A stretch of DNA of 64,000 bases from assembly GCF_022698165.1 (NCBI RefSeq), contig NZ_JALDAY010000002.1, forward strand, positions 682,001 to 746,000. The letters run 5' to 3'. The stretch is from Streptomyces cylindrosporus (GTDB taxonomy: Bacteria > Actinomycetota > Actinomycetes > Streptomycetales > Streptomycetaceae). The notes below the pieces were generated by a model. It did no database searches, was not told where the DNA came from, and saw only the letters and a list, made by a program, of their open reading frames with translations. Made by a program: the position numbers and the translations under genes. Shown piece after piece: positions 50,445 through 58,192 of the stretch. Positions within the stretch are counted from its first letter, which is position 1. Every line of letters starts with the position of its first letter.

Positions 50445-50627
50445 GCTGGTCAGCCTCTCGTCCGGGTGGACCCAGCGTGCTCCGACGCACCGGGGATGGG
50501 CCAGCACTGTTGCCGGTACGGCAAAAATAGACAGCAAAAAGTGGCGGCGGGAAGCGCGACGACGGGCCGAGAGACGCGGCGACAAATTCGGATGCGCCGA
50601 ACACCGCGGGTCCCCGACGATGGCCCG

Positions 50628-51392
50628 ATGGACGACGGGATGGTGGAGACGTTCCTCGAAGACGGGTTCGTCAAGCTGGAGGGGGCGTTCCCGCGGCGGG
50701 TCGCCGAGGACTGCGCGCGACTCCTGTGGAAGGAGACGGGGTACGACCCCGAGGACCCCGCCACCTGGAAGGACCCGGTCGTCCGGGTGGCCGGCATGGC
50801 GCAGGGCCCGTTCGCGGCGGCCGCCAACTCCCCCGTCCTGCATGAGGCGTTCGACCTGCTGGTGGGCGAGGGACGCTGGCTGCCGCGCTACTCACTGGGC
50901 AGCTTCCCGCTCCGGTTCCCGCACCCGGAGGAGCCCGAGGACGCGGGCTGGCACATCGAGGGAAGCTATCTCCCCGAGGGCGAGAGCTGGTACTTCACCA
51001 ACCTCCGCTCCAGGGACCGCGCCCTGCTGATGCTGTTCCTGTTCAGCGAGGTCACCGAGGAGAACGCCCCGACCCGCATCCGGGTGGGCTCCCACCTCGA
51101 CGTCCCCCCGCTCCTGGAGCCGTACGGCGAGACGGGCGTCTCAGGCCTCGAGATCGCCCCGCAACTGGTCGAAGCCTCCGCCCACCGCCCCCTGGCGTAC
51201 GCCACCGGCAGCCCCGGCGACGTCTACCTCTGCCACCCCTTCCTGATCCACGCGGCCCAGCCCAACCACGGCACGAGCCCCCGCTTCATGGCCCAGCCGC
51301 CCTTGATGCCCGCGGTCCCTTACGACCTCAACCGGGCCGACGGCAACTACTCGGCGGTGGAATGGGCAATTCGCCGGGGCCTCAAGACCTGA
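50628..51392 (+). CDS. Phytanoyl-CoA dioxygenase (PhyH) family protein
   Basis: 254 residues. FLEDGFVKLEGAFPRRVAEDCARLLW is the standard N-terminus. The iron site reads GWHIEGSYLPEGESWYFTNLRSRDRALLMLFLFSEV (His and Glu of an H-x-D/E motif), with the distal His and Arg in DVYLCHPFLIHAAQPNHGTSPRFMAQPPL. It should be an Fe(II)/2-oxoglutarate hydroxylase; the substrate is unknown. An ATG at 50592 would add 12 residues; neither has a clear Shine-Dalgarno. Divergent from the methyltransferase gene. Confidence 0.85.
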   Translation: MDDGMVETFLEDGFVKLEGAFPRRVAEDCARLLWKETGYDPEDPATWKDPVVRVAGMAQGPFAAAANSPVLHEAFDLLVGEGRWLPRYSLGSFPLRFPHPEEPEDAGWHIEGSYLPEGESWYFTNLRSRDRALLMLFLFSEVTEENAPTRIRVGSHLDVPPLLEPYGETGVSGLEIAPQLVEASAHRPLAYATGSPGDVYLCHPFLIHAAQPNHGTSPRFMAQPPLMPAVPYDLNRADGNYSAVEWAIRRGLKT

Positions 51393-51403
51393 CCCCGGCG
51401 AAT

Positions 51404-51424
51404 CCGCGCCCCAAAGGGGCGCGG
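51404..51424. terminator. Hairpin terminator between PhyH and GH6 genes
   Basis: CCGCGCCCC (51404-51412), AAA loop, GGGGCGCGG (51416-51424): perfect 9-bp stem. It opens the second copy of the interspersed repeat and lies between convergent genes. Confidence 0.8.
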
Positions 51425-51468
51425 GGCTGTGTCGATATGCGGCTCCGCCGCGTGGGCGCGACCAGCCA
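51408..51468. repeat. Interspersed intergenic repeat, copy 2 (reverse orientation)
   Basis: Reverse complement of this stretch reads TGGCTGGTCGCGCCCACGCG through a GGCGGAGCCGC core to ACACAGCCCCGCGCCCC, closely matching 25497-25557. Confidence 0.75.
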
Positions 51469-51500
51469 CACACAGCCCGCAGTCCGAATCGCGGCGCAAC

Positions 51501-53219
51501 CTACAACGGCGGGTACGCGTTCTGCATCAGCTGCTGGAACTGCGCCGAGAACCAGTGCCCCGACAGCGGAGCGTCCGGCAGCGCACCGGACATGTTGTTC
51601 CCGTTCCGCGCGTTACCCGTATACGTCGGGTCGCACATCCGGTCGAACCCCTTGCCCTCGTCGTTCGGGATCGCGGAGCTGGACCCGTCCGACTCCCCCG
51701 GCGGCTTCATCCACACGTACGCGTCGATCCCGGTGGCCGGATTGGCCTGCGGCCGCTCACCGAGACCGGCTCCCGACTGGTTGCACCAGTTCCCGACATG
51801 GATCCGACGGTCGTAGCGCCCACCGTCGACATACGCGTCCACACTGGTCGTCGGACCGGGTCCCGCAGGCCGCGCGGTACCGCCCCACCCGTTCCGGGAC
51901 GTGTCGATCAGCATGCCGATCCCGGAGTTGAAGCCCACCGACACCAGCTGGTTGCGGAAGGCCTGTGCGTACGACAGCTCGTCCACGTACCGGTTCCAGT
52001 CCACCCACTTCGACTGCCGTACGGACGTGCCGTTCACCGAGTCGTTGATGGTGAAGTTGTTCTCCTTCAGAGCGCTGTAGTTCGCTGTGTTGGTGATGAA
52101 CCCCTGCACGTCGTCGACGGTCGCGCCCTCACTCGTCGCCGCCTGCTTGAACAGGGTGGCGGAGGGCGCGAAGTTGTCGTCCCAGCCGAGCCAGCCGTGG
52201 TGGCCGGCGTCGATGTAGTTGTAGACGTTGGGGATCGCGCCGAGCTTGGCGAGCGCGTAGCCGACGCCCTTCACGTAGTTGCCGTTGGCGAGCATGGTGT
52301 CGCACGCGGCCGTGGCGGTGGCGCGGCTGCCGGTGTTGGTGACCAGGTTGGGCAGCGAGTCGATCTCGATCGTCGTGACGATCCGCAGCGAGCTGTACTT
52401 GCTGTCGGCGAGGATCGCCGCGATCGGGTCGATGAACTGCGTCTTGTACTTGTCGATCTCCGTCGGCCCGAGCTCGCCGTTGGAGGCGAGCGCCGCGCAG
52501 TCGCGTCCGGGCAGGTCGTAGATCACCAGTTGGACGACCTCCTCGCCGCTGCCCTTCTGCGCGAGCGCCGCGTCGAGGTGGTCGCGCAGGCCCATGCCGC
52601 CGCTCACGCCGTTGATCGCGGCGATGCGGTCGAGCCAGACACCGGTGGGCTGGTTGGAGACACGGGAGCCGCCCGGTTCCGCGGCGGCCTTCGCGGACCA
52701 CTCGGGGTTCACGTACACCTTGGCGCCGGAGTACGGGTTGTCGACACGGCTGCCCGTGCCGCCACCGCCCCCGCCTCCCCCGCCGCCACCGCTGCCTCCG
52801 TCGTCGACGTTGCAGGTCACCCCGTCGAGCGTGAAGGAGGTCGGAACCGCGTTCGTCCCGCTGTAGGACCCGTTGAACCCGAAGCTGACGGAACCGCCGG
52901 TCGCCAGCGTCCCGTTGTAGGTCTCGTTGCTCGCGGTGACGTCGGCGCCGCTCTGGCTGATCTTGGAGTTCCAGTAGCTGGTGACCTTCTGATTACCGGC
53001 GTACGACCACTTCACCGCCCAACTGCTTTTGGCGGCACTGTTGTTGGTGACCGTGACGGCCGCGGTGAAGCCGGAGCCCCAGTCGTTCTGCACCTTGTAG
53101 TCGACGGTGCAGGGGACGGCCTGGATCCCGACGTCGCCGGGGACGACGGCCGTCGCCGTCCCCGCGGTCCCGGCGACGAGCGCCAGGGCGGCGAGTATCG
53201 CTGTTCTGGTACGACTCAT
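51501..53219 (-). CDS. Secreted GH6 cellulase (cellobiohydrolase type) with N-terminal CBM2
   Basis: 572 residues. Signal peptide (~1-25); CBM2 (~36-138, [24 protein letters not shown] to CNV) with surface Trp residues; a linker with eleven consecutive glycines; GH6 domain (~160-572) with NPYSGAKVYVNPEWSAKAA, QLVIYDLPGRDCAALASNGELG, YIDAGHHGWLGWDDNF and AYVWMKPPGESDG. The length and the DNFAPSATL insertion suggest the exo-acting (Cel6B-like) subgroup that releases cellobiose from non-reducing ends. It lies 30 bp downstream of the GH5 gene on the same strand, so the two are co-transcribed. Confidence 0.93.
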   Translation of the reverse strand: MSRTRTAILAALALVAGTAGTATAVVPGDVGIQAVPCTVDYKVQNDWGSGFTAAVTVTNNSAAKSSWAVKWSYAGNQKVTSYWNSKISQSGADVTASNETYNGTLATGGSVSFGFNGSYSGTNAVPTSFTLDGVTCNVDDGGSGGGGGGGGGGGTGSRVDNPYSGAKVYVNPEWSAKAAAEPGGSRVSNQPTGVWLDRIAAINGVSGGMGLRDHLDAALAQKGSGEEVVQLVIYDLPGRDCAALASNGELGPTEIDKYKTQFIDPIAAILADSKYSSLRIVTTIEIDSLPNLVTNTGSRATATAACDTMLANGNYVKGVGYALAKLGAIPNVYNYIDAGHHGWLGWDDNFAPSATLFKQAATSEGATVDDVQGFITNTANYSALKENNFTINDSVNGTSVRQSKWVDWNRYVDELSYAQAFRNQLVSVGFNSGIGMLIDTSRNGWGGTARPAGPGPTTSVDAYVDGGRYDRRIHVGNWCNQSGAGLGERPQANPATGIDAYVWMKPPGESDGSSSAIPNDEGKGFDRMCDPTYTGNARNGNNMSGALPDAPLSGHWFSAQFQQLMQNAYPPL

Positions 53220-53249
53220 GAGTGCGGGTTTCCTTCTCCGTTGCGGTGA

Positions 53250-54719
53250 TTACGGGTTGATGGCGCGCAGATGGTCACGCAGCCCGATGCCGTACGAGGT
53301 GGGAGTTCCGTCGTAGTCGGCGATCAGGGACGGACCGGAGGAGCAGTCCCAGGTGTTCCAGGTCCAGCCGAGGTAGGAGAGGCCTCGGTCGTCGAACCAC
53401 TTCATGACCTGGTCGACGAACCCGTGCGAGCAGGTGTTCTCGCCGATCTCCCCGGCCACCAGCGGCACTTGGGCCGCGACCGGGGCGAGCGTGGAGTTCC
53501 AGCAGCTCTCGCTCGCACAGGAGTTGAAGTTGTACACGTGGTACGCGGCGACGAGATTGCCCGTCGGGTCACTGGGCTTGTACGTGAGCCACTGGCTCAG
53601 GTCGTTCGAGTACGCCAGTCCGCCGGCCATGACGACGTTCCTGGCGCCCGTGCCGCGTACCGCGTCGACGAGGTCCTGCATGCCGGCGACCTCGTAGCCG
53701 ATGCCCGGGCAGGTGCCGCCGTCCTTCCAGCACTGCCACGCCTGGGTGGTCGTGGCGGTGGCCCGGTCCGGGTAGGGCTCGTTGAACAGGTCGAACACCA
53801 CGGCCGGGTCGGCCTTGAAGGTGCTCGCCACCGAGGACCAGAACGACGGCGTGTACTGCGCGTCCGGCATCGGCTTCTGGCAGCTGGCGTGGACGTCGGA
53901 GCAGCCGGCCGAGTTGCCCGTGTACTGCCCGTAGGTCCAGTGCAGTTCGACGATCGGGGTGAGTCCGTGTGCCTCGACCCGGGCGACCAGGTCCTTGACG
54001 GCGTTGACGTAGTTGGCGCCGCCGTACTCGGGCTTGATGTCGGAAAGGCCCAGCCAGCACTCCTCGTTGAGCGGGATGCGGACCGTGTTGGCCTTCCAGT
54101 CGGCGATCGCCTTGATCGCGGCGTCGTCGACCGGCCCGTCCCAGATGCCGTACCCCTGCACGCACATGAACTCGCCGCCGGACCGGTTCACGCCGAGCAG
54201 TCGGCGTGTCGCGCCCCCGGCGTCCACGAGCTTGTTGCCGGAGACGTGCAGTGCGGGTGCCGTGCCCGTCGACGGCGGGTCCGTCGGGGTGGGCGACGGC
54301 TCCGAATCGACGTTGCACGTCGTCCCGTTGAGCTTGAACGACGTCGGTACGGCATTGCTCCCCGACCGGGCGGCGAGGAATCCGGCGCTGACGCTCGCGC
54401 CGGTGGCGAGCGTGCCGTTGTAGCTCTCGTTGGCCGCGGTCACCGTCGTGCCGGACTGGGACCACTTGGCGTTCCAGCCCTGGGTGAGCTTCTGGCCGTC
54501 CGTGAAGTCGAAGCTCAGGCTCCAACTGCTCATGGCCGCCGTGTTGTTGGTGATCTTCACGGCACCCTGGAAGCCGCTGTCCCACTGGCTCGTGACGGAG
54601 TACTCGACCGAGCAGGCGGGCGCGGCTCCCTGCGCCGTCACGACCGGAATGGTCATGGACCCGACAAGACCGATCGCGCCGGCGACGACTAAAAGCATTG
54701 AACGCGGGGGGTGTCGCAT
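53250..54719 (-). CDS. Secreted GH5 endoglucanase with N-terminal CBM2
   Basis: 489 residues. Signal peptide to about residue 33 (LLVVAGAIGLVGSMTIPVVTAQGAAPA); CBM2 (~35-135, CSVEYSVTSQWDSGFQGAVKITNN to TCNV); Pro/Thr linker; GH5 barrel (~155-489) with acid/base Glu in VVFDLFNEPYPDRA and nucleophile Glu in VPLVAGEIGENTCSHG. It cuts cellulose internally. ATG 54719 follows AAGGAGTCGCTC. A degenerate CebR box lies 49-62 bp upstream. Confidence 0.93.
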   Translation of the reverse strand: MRHPPRSMLLVVAGAIGLVGSMTIPVVTAQGAAPACSVEYSVTSQWDSGFQGAVKITNNTAAMSSWSLSFDFTDGQKLTQGWNAKWSQSGTTVTAANESYNGTLATGASVSAGFLAARSGSNAVPTSFKLNGTTCNVDSEPSPTPTDPPSTGTAPALHVSGNKLVDAGGATRRLLGVNRSGGEFMCVQGYGIWDGPVDDAAIKAIADWKANTVRIPLNEECWLGLSDIKPEYGGANYVNAVKDLVARVEAHGLTPIVELHWTYGQYTGNSAGCSDVHASCQKPMPDAQYTPSFWSSVASTFKADPAVVFDLFNEPYPDRATATTTQAWQCWKDGGTCPGIGYEVAGMQDLVDAVRGTGARNVVMAGGLAYSNDLSQWLTYKPSDPTGNLVAAYHVYNFNSCASESCWNSTLAPVAAQVPLVAGEIGENTCSHGFVDQVMKWFDDRGLSYLGWTWNTWDCSSGPSLIADYDGTPTSYGIGLRDHLRAINP

Positions 54720-54767
54720 GAGCGACTCCTTGCAGCTCAGGCGCGTCGTGACGGACGCGTCGACTGA

Positions 54768-54781
54768 TGGAATCGCTCCCA
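54768..54781. promoter_or_regulatory. Degenerate CebR-like box before GH5
   Basis: TGGAATCGCTCCCA matches the CebR palindrome TGGGAGCGCTCCCA at 12 of 14 positions. It is followed by CTGGT, exactly as in the perfect copy at 54922. Confidence 0.7.
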
Positions 54782-54921
54782 CTGGTGTCAACGAAGCTAG
54801 CGCCAAGTGACAGCAAAGGACAGGGGGGTCACAGACTTTCGCTGACTTTCCCTCAGCTAAAACCCGTCGAATCTTTTCGACTCTTCAAGCACCTTGACCG
54901 CCCCCACCCCCGTCCCCACTA

Positions 54922-54935
54922 TGGGAGCGCTCCCA
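54922..54935. promoter_or_regulatory. Perfect CebR-like box before GH48
   Basis: TGGGAGCGCTCCCA is the known 14-bp operator of CebR, the cello-oligosaccharide-responsive LacI-type repressor of Streptomyces cellulase genes. It lies 70 bp before the GH48 ATG. Confidence 0.9.
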
Positions 54936-55004
54936 CTGGTTCAAGGCTTGTTGCTCCTCCCCTCCCCCCACTTCTTGTCCCGAGCCGCAAGGAGGAACCA
55001 GCAC

Positions 55005-57923
55005 ATGCATCCCAGAAGGAGACACAGAGCCGTACGGCGGTTCTGGACCGCCGTCGTGGCGGCCCTGGCACTCCCGCTCACCATGCTCGGCACCGGCACA
55101 ACTCCCGCGCGGGCGGCGGCACTTCAGTGCAGCGTCGACTACAAGACGAACGACTGGGGCTCCGGCTTCACCGCGGACCTGACCATCACCAACCGCGGCA
55201 CCGACGCGATCGACGGCTGGACGCTGACGTACAGCTACTCCGGCAACCAGAAGCTGACCAACGGCTGGAACGGCACCTGGTCCCAGTCCGGTACGGCGAT
55301 CAGCGTGAAGGACGCCGGGTACAACGCGAAGATCGCCGCCGGGGCGGCCGTGTCCACCGGTGCGCAGTTCACGTACAGCGGCACGAACACCGCGCCGGCC
55401 GCCTTCGCGGTCAACGGCACCACCTGCGCGGGCGCCCATCAGCCGCCGGTGACGGTGCTGACCAGCCCGACCGCGGGCGCCGTCTACACGCAGGGCGACG
55501 CGGTCCCGCTCGCGGCCACCGCGGCGGCGGCCGACAACGCGACGATCAGCAAGGTCGAGTTCTACGACGACACGACCCTGCTGGGCACGGACACCAGCGC
55601 GCCGTACACCCTGTCCGCCTCCGCGCTGGCCGTGGGCAGCCACTCCCTGGTGGCGAAGGCGTACGACAGCCTGGGGGCCTCCGCCGAGTCGACGCCGGTC
55701 GGCATCACCGTCGCCTCCGGCCCGGCCGTGGTCGCCTCCCCCACCCAACTGGGCGTGCAGCAGGGCAAGTCGGGCACGTACGCGGTGAAGCTGTCGACGC
55801 AGCCCTCGTCGAACGTGACGGTGACGACGGCCCGCGCGAGCGGCAACTCCGGTCTGTCGGTGTCCGGCGGGGCGAGCCTCACCTTCACCCCTTCCAACTG
55901 GAACACCGCGCAGAACGTGACCGTCACCGCCGACTCCTCCGGCACCGGCGCCGCGTCCTTCGAGTCGACGGCCACGGGGTTCACCAAGGCGACGGTCACC
56001 GTGACGGAGCTGGCGGCCTCGAAGGCGTACGACGCCCGCTTCCTGGACCTCTACGGGAAGATCACCAACCCGGCGAACGGCTACTTCTCGCCCGACGGCA
56101 TCCCCTACCACTCGGTGGAGACGCTGATCGTCGAGGCGCCGGACCAGGGGCACGAGACCACGTCGGAGGCGTACAGCTACCTGCTGTGGCTGCAGGCCAT
56201 GTACGGCAAGGTCACCGGTGACTGGTCCAAGTTCAACGGCGCGTGGGCGCTCATGGAGAAGTACATGATCCCCACCCACGCCGACCAGCCCACCAACTCC
56301 TTCTACAACGCCTCCAAGCCGGCCACCTACGCACCCGAGCTGGACACGCCCGACGAGTACCCGGCGAAGCTGGACACCTCCGTGTCCGTGGGGTCGGACC
56401 CGATCGCGGGCGAGCTGAAGAGCACGTACGGCACCGACGACGTCTACGGCATGCACTGGCTCCAGGACGTCGACAACGTCTACGGCTACGGCGACACTCC
56501 GGGTGGCACCTGCGAGGGCGGCCCGACGGCGAAGGGGCCGTCGTACATCAACACCTTCCAGCGCGGCGCGCAGGAGTCGGTGTGGGAGACGGTGCCGCAG
56601 CCGACCTGCGACGCCTTCAAGTACGGCGGCAGCAACGGCTACCTGGACCTGTTCACCGGCGACTCGTCCTACGCCAAGCAGTGGAAGTACACGGACGCCC
56701 CGGACGCCGACGCGCGTGCGGTGCAGGCCGCGTACTGGGCGGACGTGTGGGCCAAGCAGCAGGGCAAGGGCGGTGACGTCTCCGCGACCGTGGGAAAGGC
56801 CGCGAAGATGGGCGACTACCTGCGGTACGCGATGTACGACAAGTACTTCAAGAAGATCGGCAACTGTGTCGGGCCGTCGACCTGCGCGGCCGGCACCGGC
56901 AAGGACGCCTCGCACTACCTGCTGTCCTGGTACTACGCATGGGGCGGCGCGACCGACACCAGCGCGGGCTGGGCCTGGCGGATCGGGTCGAGCCATGTAC
57001 ACGGCGGCTACCAGAACCCGCTGGCCGCCTACGCGCTGAGCTCCTACGCCGACCTCGAGCCCAAGTCGGCCACCGGCACCTCGGACTGGGCCAAGTCCCT
57101 GCAACGGCAGCTGGAGTTCTACCAGTGGCTGCAGTCGTCCGAGGGCGCCATCGCGGGCGGCGCGACGAACAGCTGGGCCGGCCGGTACGCGACTCCGCCG
57201 TCCGGTACGTCGACCTTCTACGGCATGTACTACGACCAGCAGCCCGTCTACCACGACCCGCCGTCCAACCAGTGGTTCGGCTTCCAGGCGTGGTCCATGG
57301 AACGCGTCGCCGAGTACTACCAGCAGACGGGGAACGCGCAGGCCAAGACGGTCCTCGACAAGTGGGTGAAGTGGGCGCTGTCCAAGACCACGATCAACCC
57401 GGACGGCACCTATCTGATCCCCTCGACGCTCCAGTGGTCGGGCCAGCCCGACACCTGGAACGCGTCAAGTCCCGGTGCCAACAGCGGACTTCACGTGACC
57501 GTCGCCGACTACACGAACGACGTCGGGGTGGCGGCCGCGTTCGCGAAGACCCTGACGTACTACGGCGCCAAGTCCGGTGACGCGAACGCCAAGTCGACGG
57601 CGAAGGCGCTGCTGGACGGCATGTGGAACAACTACCAGGACGGGCTGGGTATCGCCGTCCCGGAGACCCGCGCCGACTACAACCGCTTCGACGACAGCGT
57701 GTACGTCCCGAGCGGCTTCAGCGGCAAGATGCCGAACGGCGACGCGGTCAACTCGTCGTCCACCTTCACCTCGCTGCGGTCCTTCTACAAGAACGACCCG
57801 GCCTGGTCGAAGATCGAGGCGTACCTCGCGGGCAGGGCGGCGCCGTCGTTCACGTACCACCGGTTCTGGGCCCAGGCGGACATCGCCCTGGCCATGGGCT
57901 CGTACGCGGAGCTTCTCGAATAG
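55005..57923 (+). CDS. Secreted GH48 processive cellulase with CBM2 and two Ig-like modules
   Basis: 972 residues. Signal peptide (~1-38); N-terminal CBM2 (~40-142, [24 protein letters not shown]); a Big/FN3-like module (~148-245, [21 protein letters not shown]); a second beta-sandwich (~246-345, [20 protein letters not shown]); then GH48 (~350-972) with [48 protein letters not shown], containing the catalytic Glu, and [35 protein letters not shown]. It attacks cellulose from reducing ends, complementing GH6. ATG 55005 has AAGGAGGAACC. Confidence 0.95.
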   Translation: MHPRRRHRAVRRFWTAVVAALALPLTMLGTGTTPARAAALQCSVDYKTNDWGSGFTADLTITNRGTDAIDGWTLTYSYSGNQKLTNGWNGTWSQSGTAISVKDAGYNAKIAAGAAVSTGAQFTYSGTNTAPAAFAVNGTTCAGAHQPPVTVLTSPTAGAVYTQGDAVPLAATAAAADNATISKVEFYDDTTLLGTDTSAPYTLSASALAVGSHSLVAKAYDSLGASAESTPVGITVASGPAVVASPTQLGVQQGKSGTYAVKLSTQPSSNVTVTTARASGNSGLSVSGGASLTFTPSNWNTAQNVTVTADSSGTGAASFESTATGFTKATVTVTELAASKAYDARFLDLYGKITNPANGYFSPDGIPYHSVETLIVEAPDQGHETTSEAYSYLLWLQAMYGKVTGDWSKFNGAWALMEKYMIPTHADQPTNSFYNASKPATYAPELDTPDEYPAKLDTSVSVGSDPIAGELKSTYGTDDVYGMHWLQDVDNVYGYGDTPGGTCEGGPTAKGPSYINTFQRGAQESVWETVPQPTCDAFKYGGSNGYLDLFTGDSSYAKQWKYTDAPDADARAVQAAYWADVWAKQQGKGGDVSATVGKAAKMGDYLRYAMYDKYFKKIGNCVGPSTCAAGTGKDASHYLLSWYYAWGGATDTSAGWAWRIGSSHVHGGYQNPLAAYALSSYADLEPKSATGTSDWAKSLQRQLEFYQWLQSSEGAIAGGATNSWAGRYATPPSGTSTFYGMYYDQQPVYHDPPSNQWFGFQAWSMERVAEYYQQTGNAQAKTVLDKWVKWALSKTTINPDGTYLIPSTLQWSGQPDTWNASSPGANSGLHVTVADYTNDVGVAAAFAKTLTYYGAKSGDANAKSTAKALLDGMWNNYQDGLGIAVPETRADYNRFDDSVYVPSGFSGKMPNGDAVNSSSTFTSLRSFYKNDPAWSKIEAYLAGRAAPSFTYHRFWAQADIALAMGSYAELLE

Positions 57924-57968
57924 CCCCCGCCGGGCGCTCCGCGGGTAGCGGTACTTCGACTGCCGGCC

Positions 57969-58013
57969 GTGTGTGGCTGGTCGCGCAGTTCCCGCGCCCC
58001 TGAAGGGGCGCAG
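57969..58013. repeat. Interspersed intergenic repeat, short copy 3
   Basis: GTGTGGCTGGTCGCGCAGTT followed by CCCGCGCCCC. It shares GGCTGGTCGCGC and the GCGCCCC hairpin with the other two copies, but lacks the middle GGCGG core. Confidence 0.6.
57994..58011. terminator. Hairpin terminator after GH48
   Basis: GCGCCCC (57994-58000), TGAA loop, GGGGCGC (58005-58011), 71 bp past the GH48 stop. Confidence 0.75.
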
Positions 58014-58141
58014 TCGGCACCGCTCGTCTCCACGGAACCGCCTGAACGTTCCGCGTGCGTGGCTCCGTCACCTGACGGCGGGGCCGACCAGCCGGGCGAC
58101 CTCACCCGCACGGGGGTCGCCCGGCAACCTTCGCGATACAC

Positions 58142-58155
58142 GGAAAGCGCTTTCC
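58142..58155. promoter_or_regulatory. Perfect palindrome GGAAAGCGCTTTCC before GH74
   Basis: This 14-bp palindrome has the AGCGCT centre of LacI-family operators but different flanks from the CebR box. It lies 38 bp before the GH74 start codon. A LacI-type regulator other than CebR may bind it. Confidence 0.65.
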
Positions 58156-58192
58156 CCCGCTCTCGCATCCCCTTCCTGGAAAGGACTCCCCC

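Noticed and set aside
52741..52800. Gly-rich tract of GH6 as a sequencing or slippage artefact
   Set aside because: The codons vary (CCG/CCC/CCA complements) and the frame is intact; a poly-Gly linker between CBM2 and catalytic domain is plausible.
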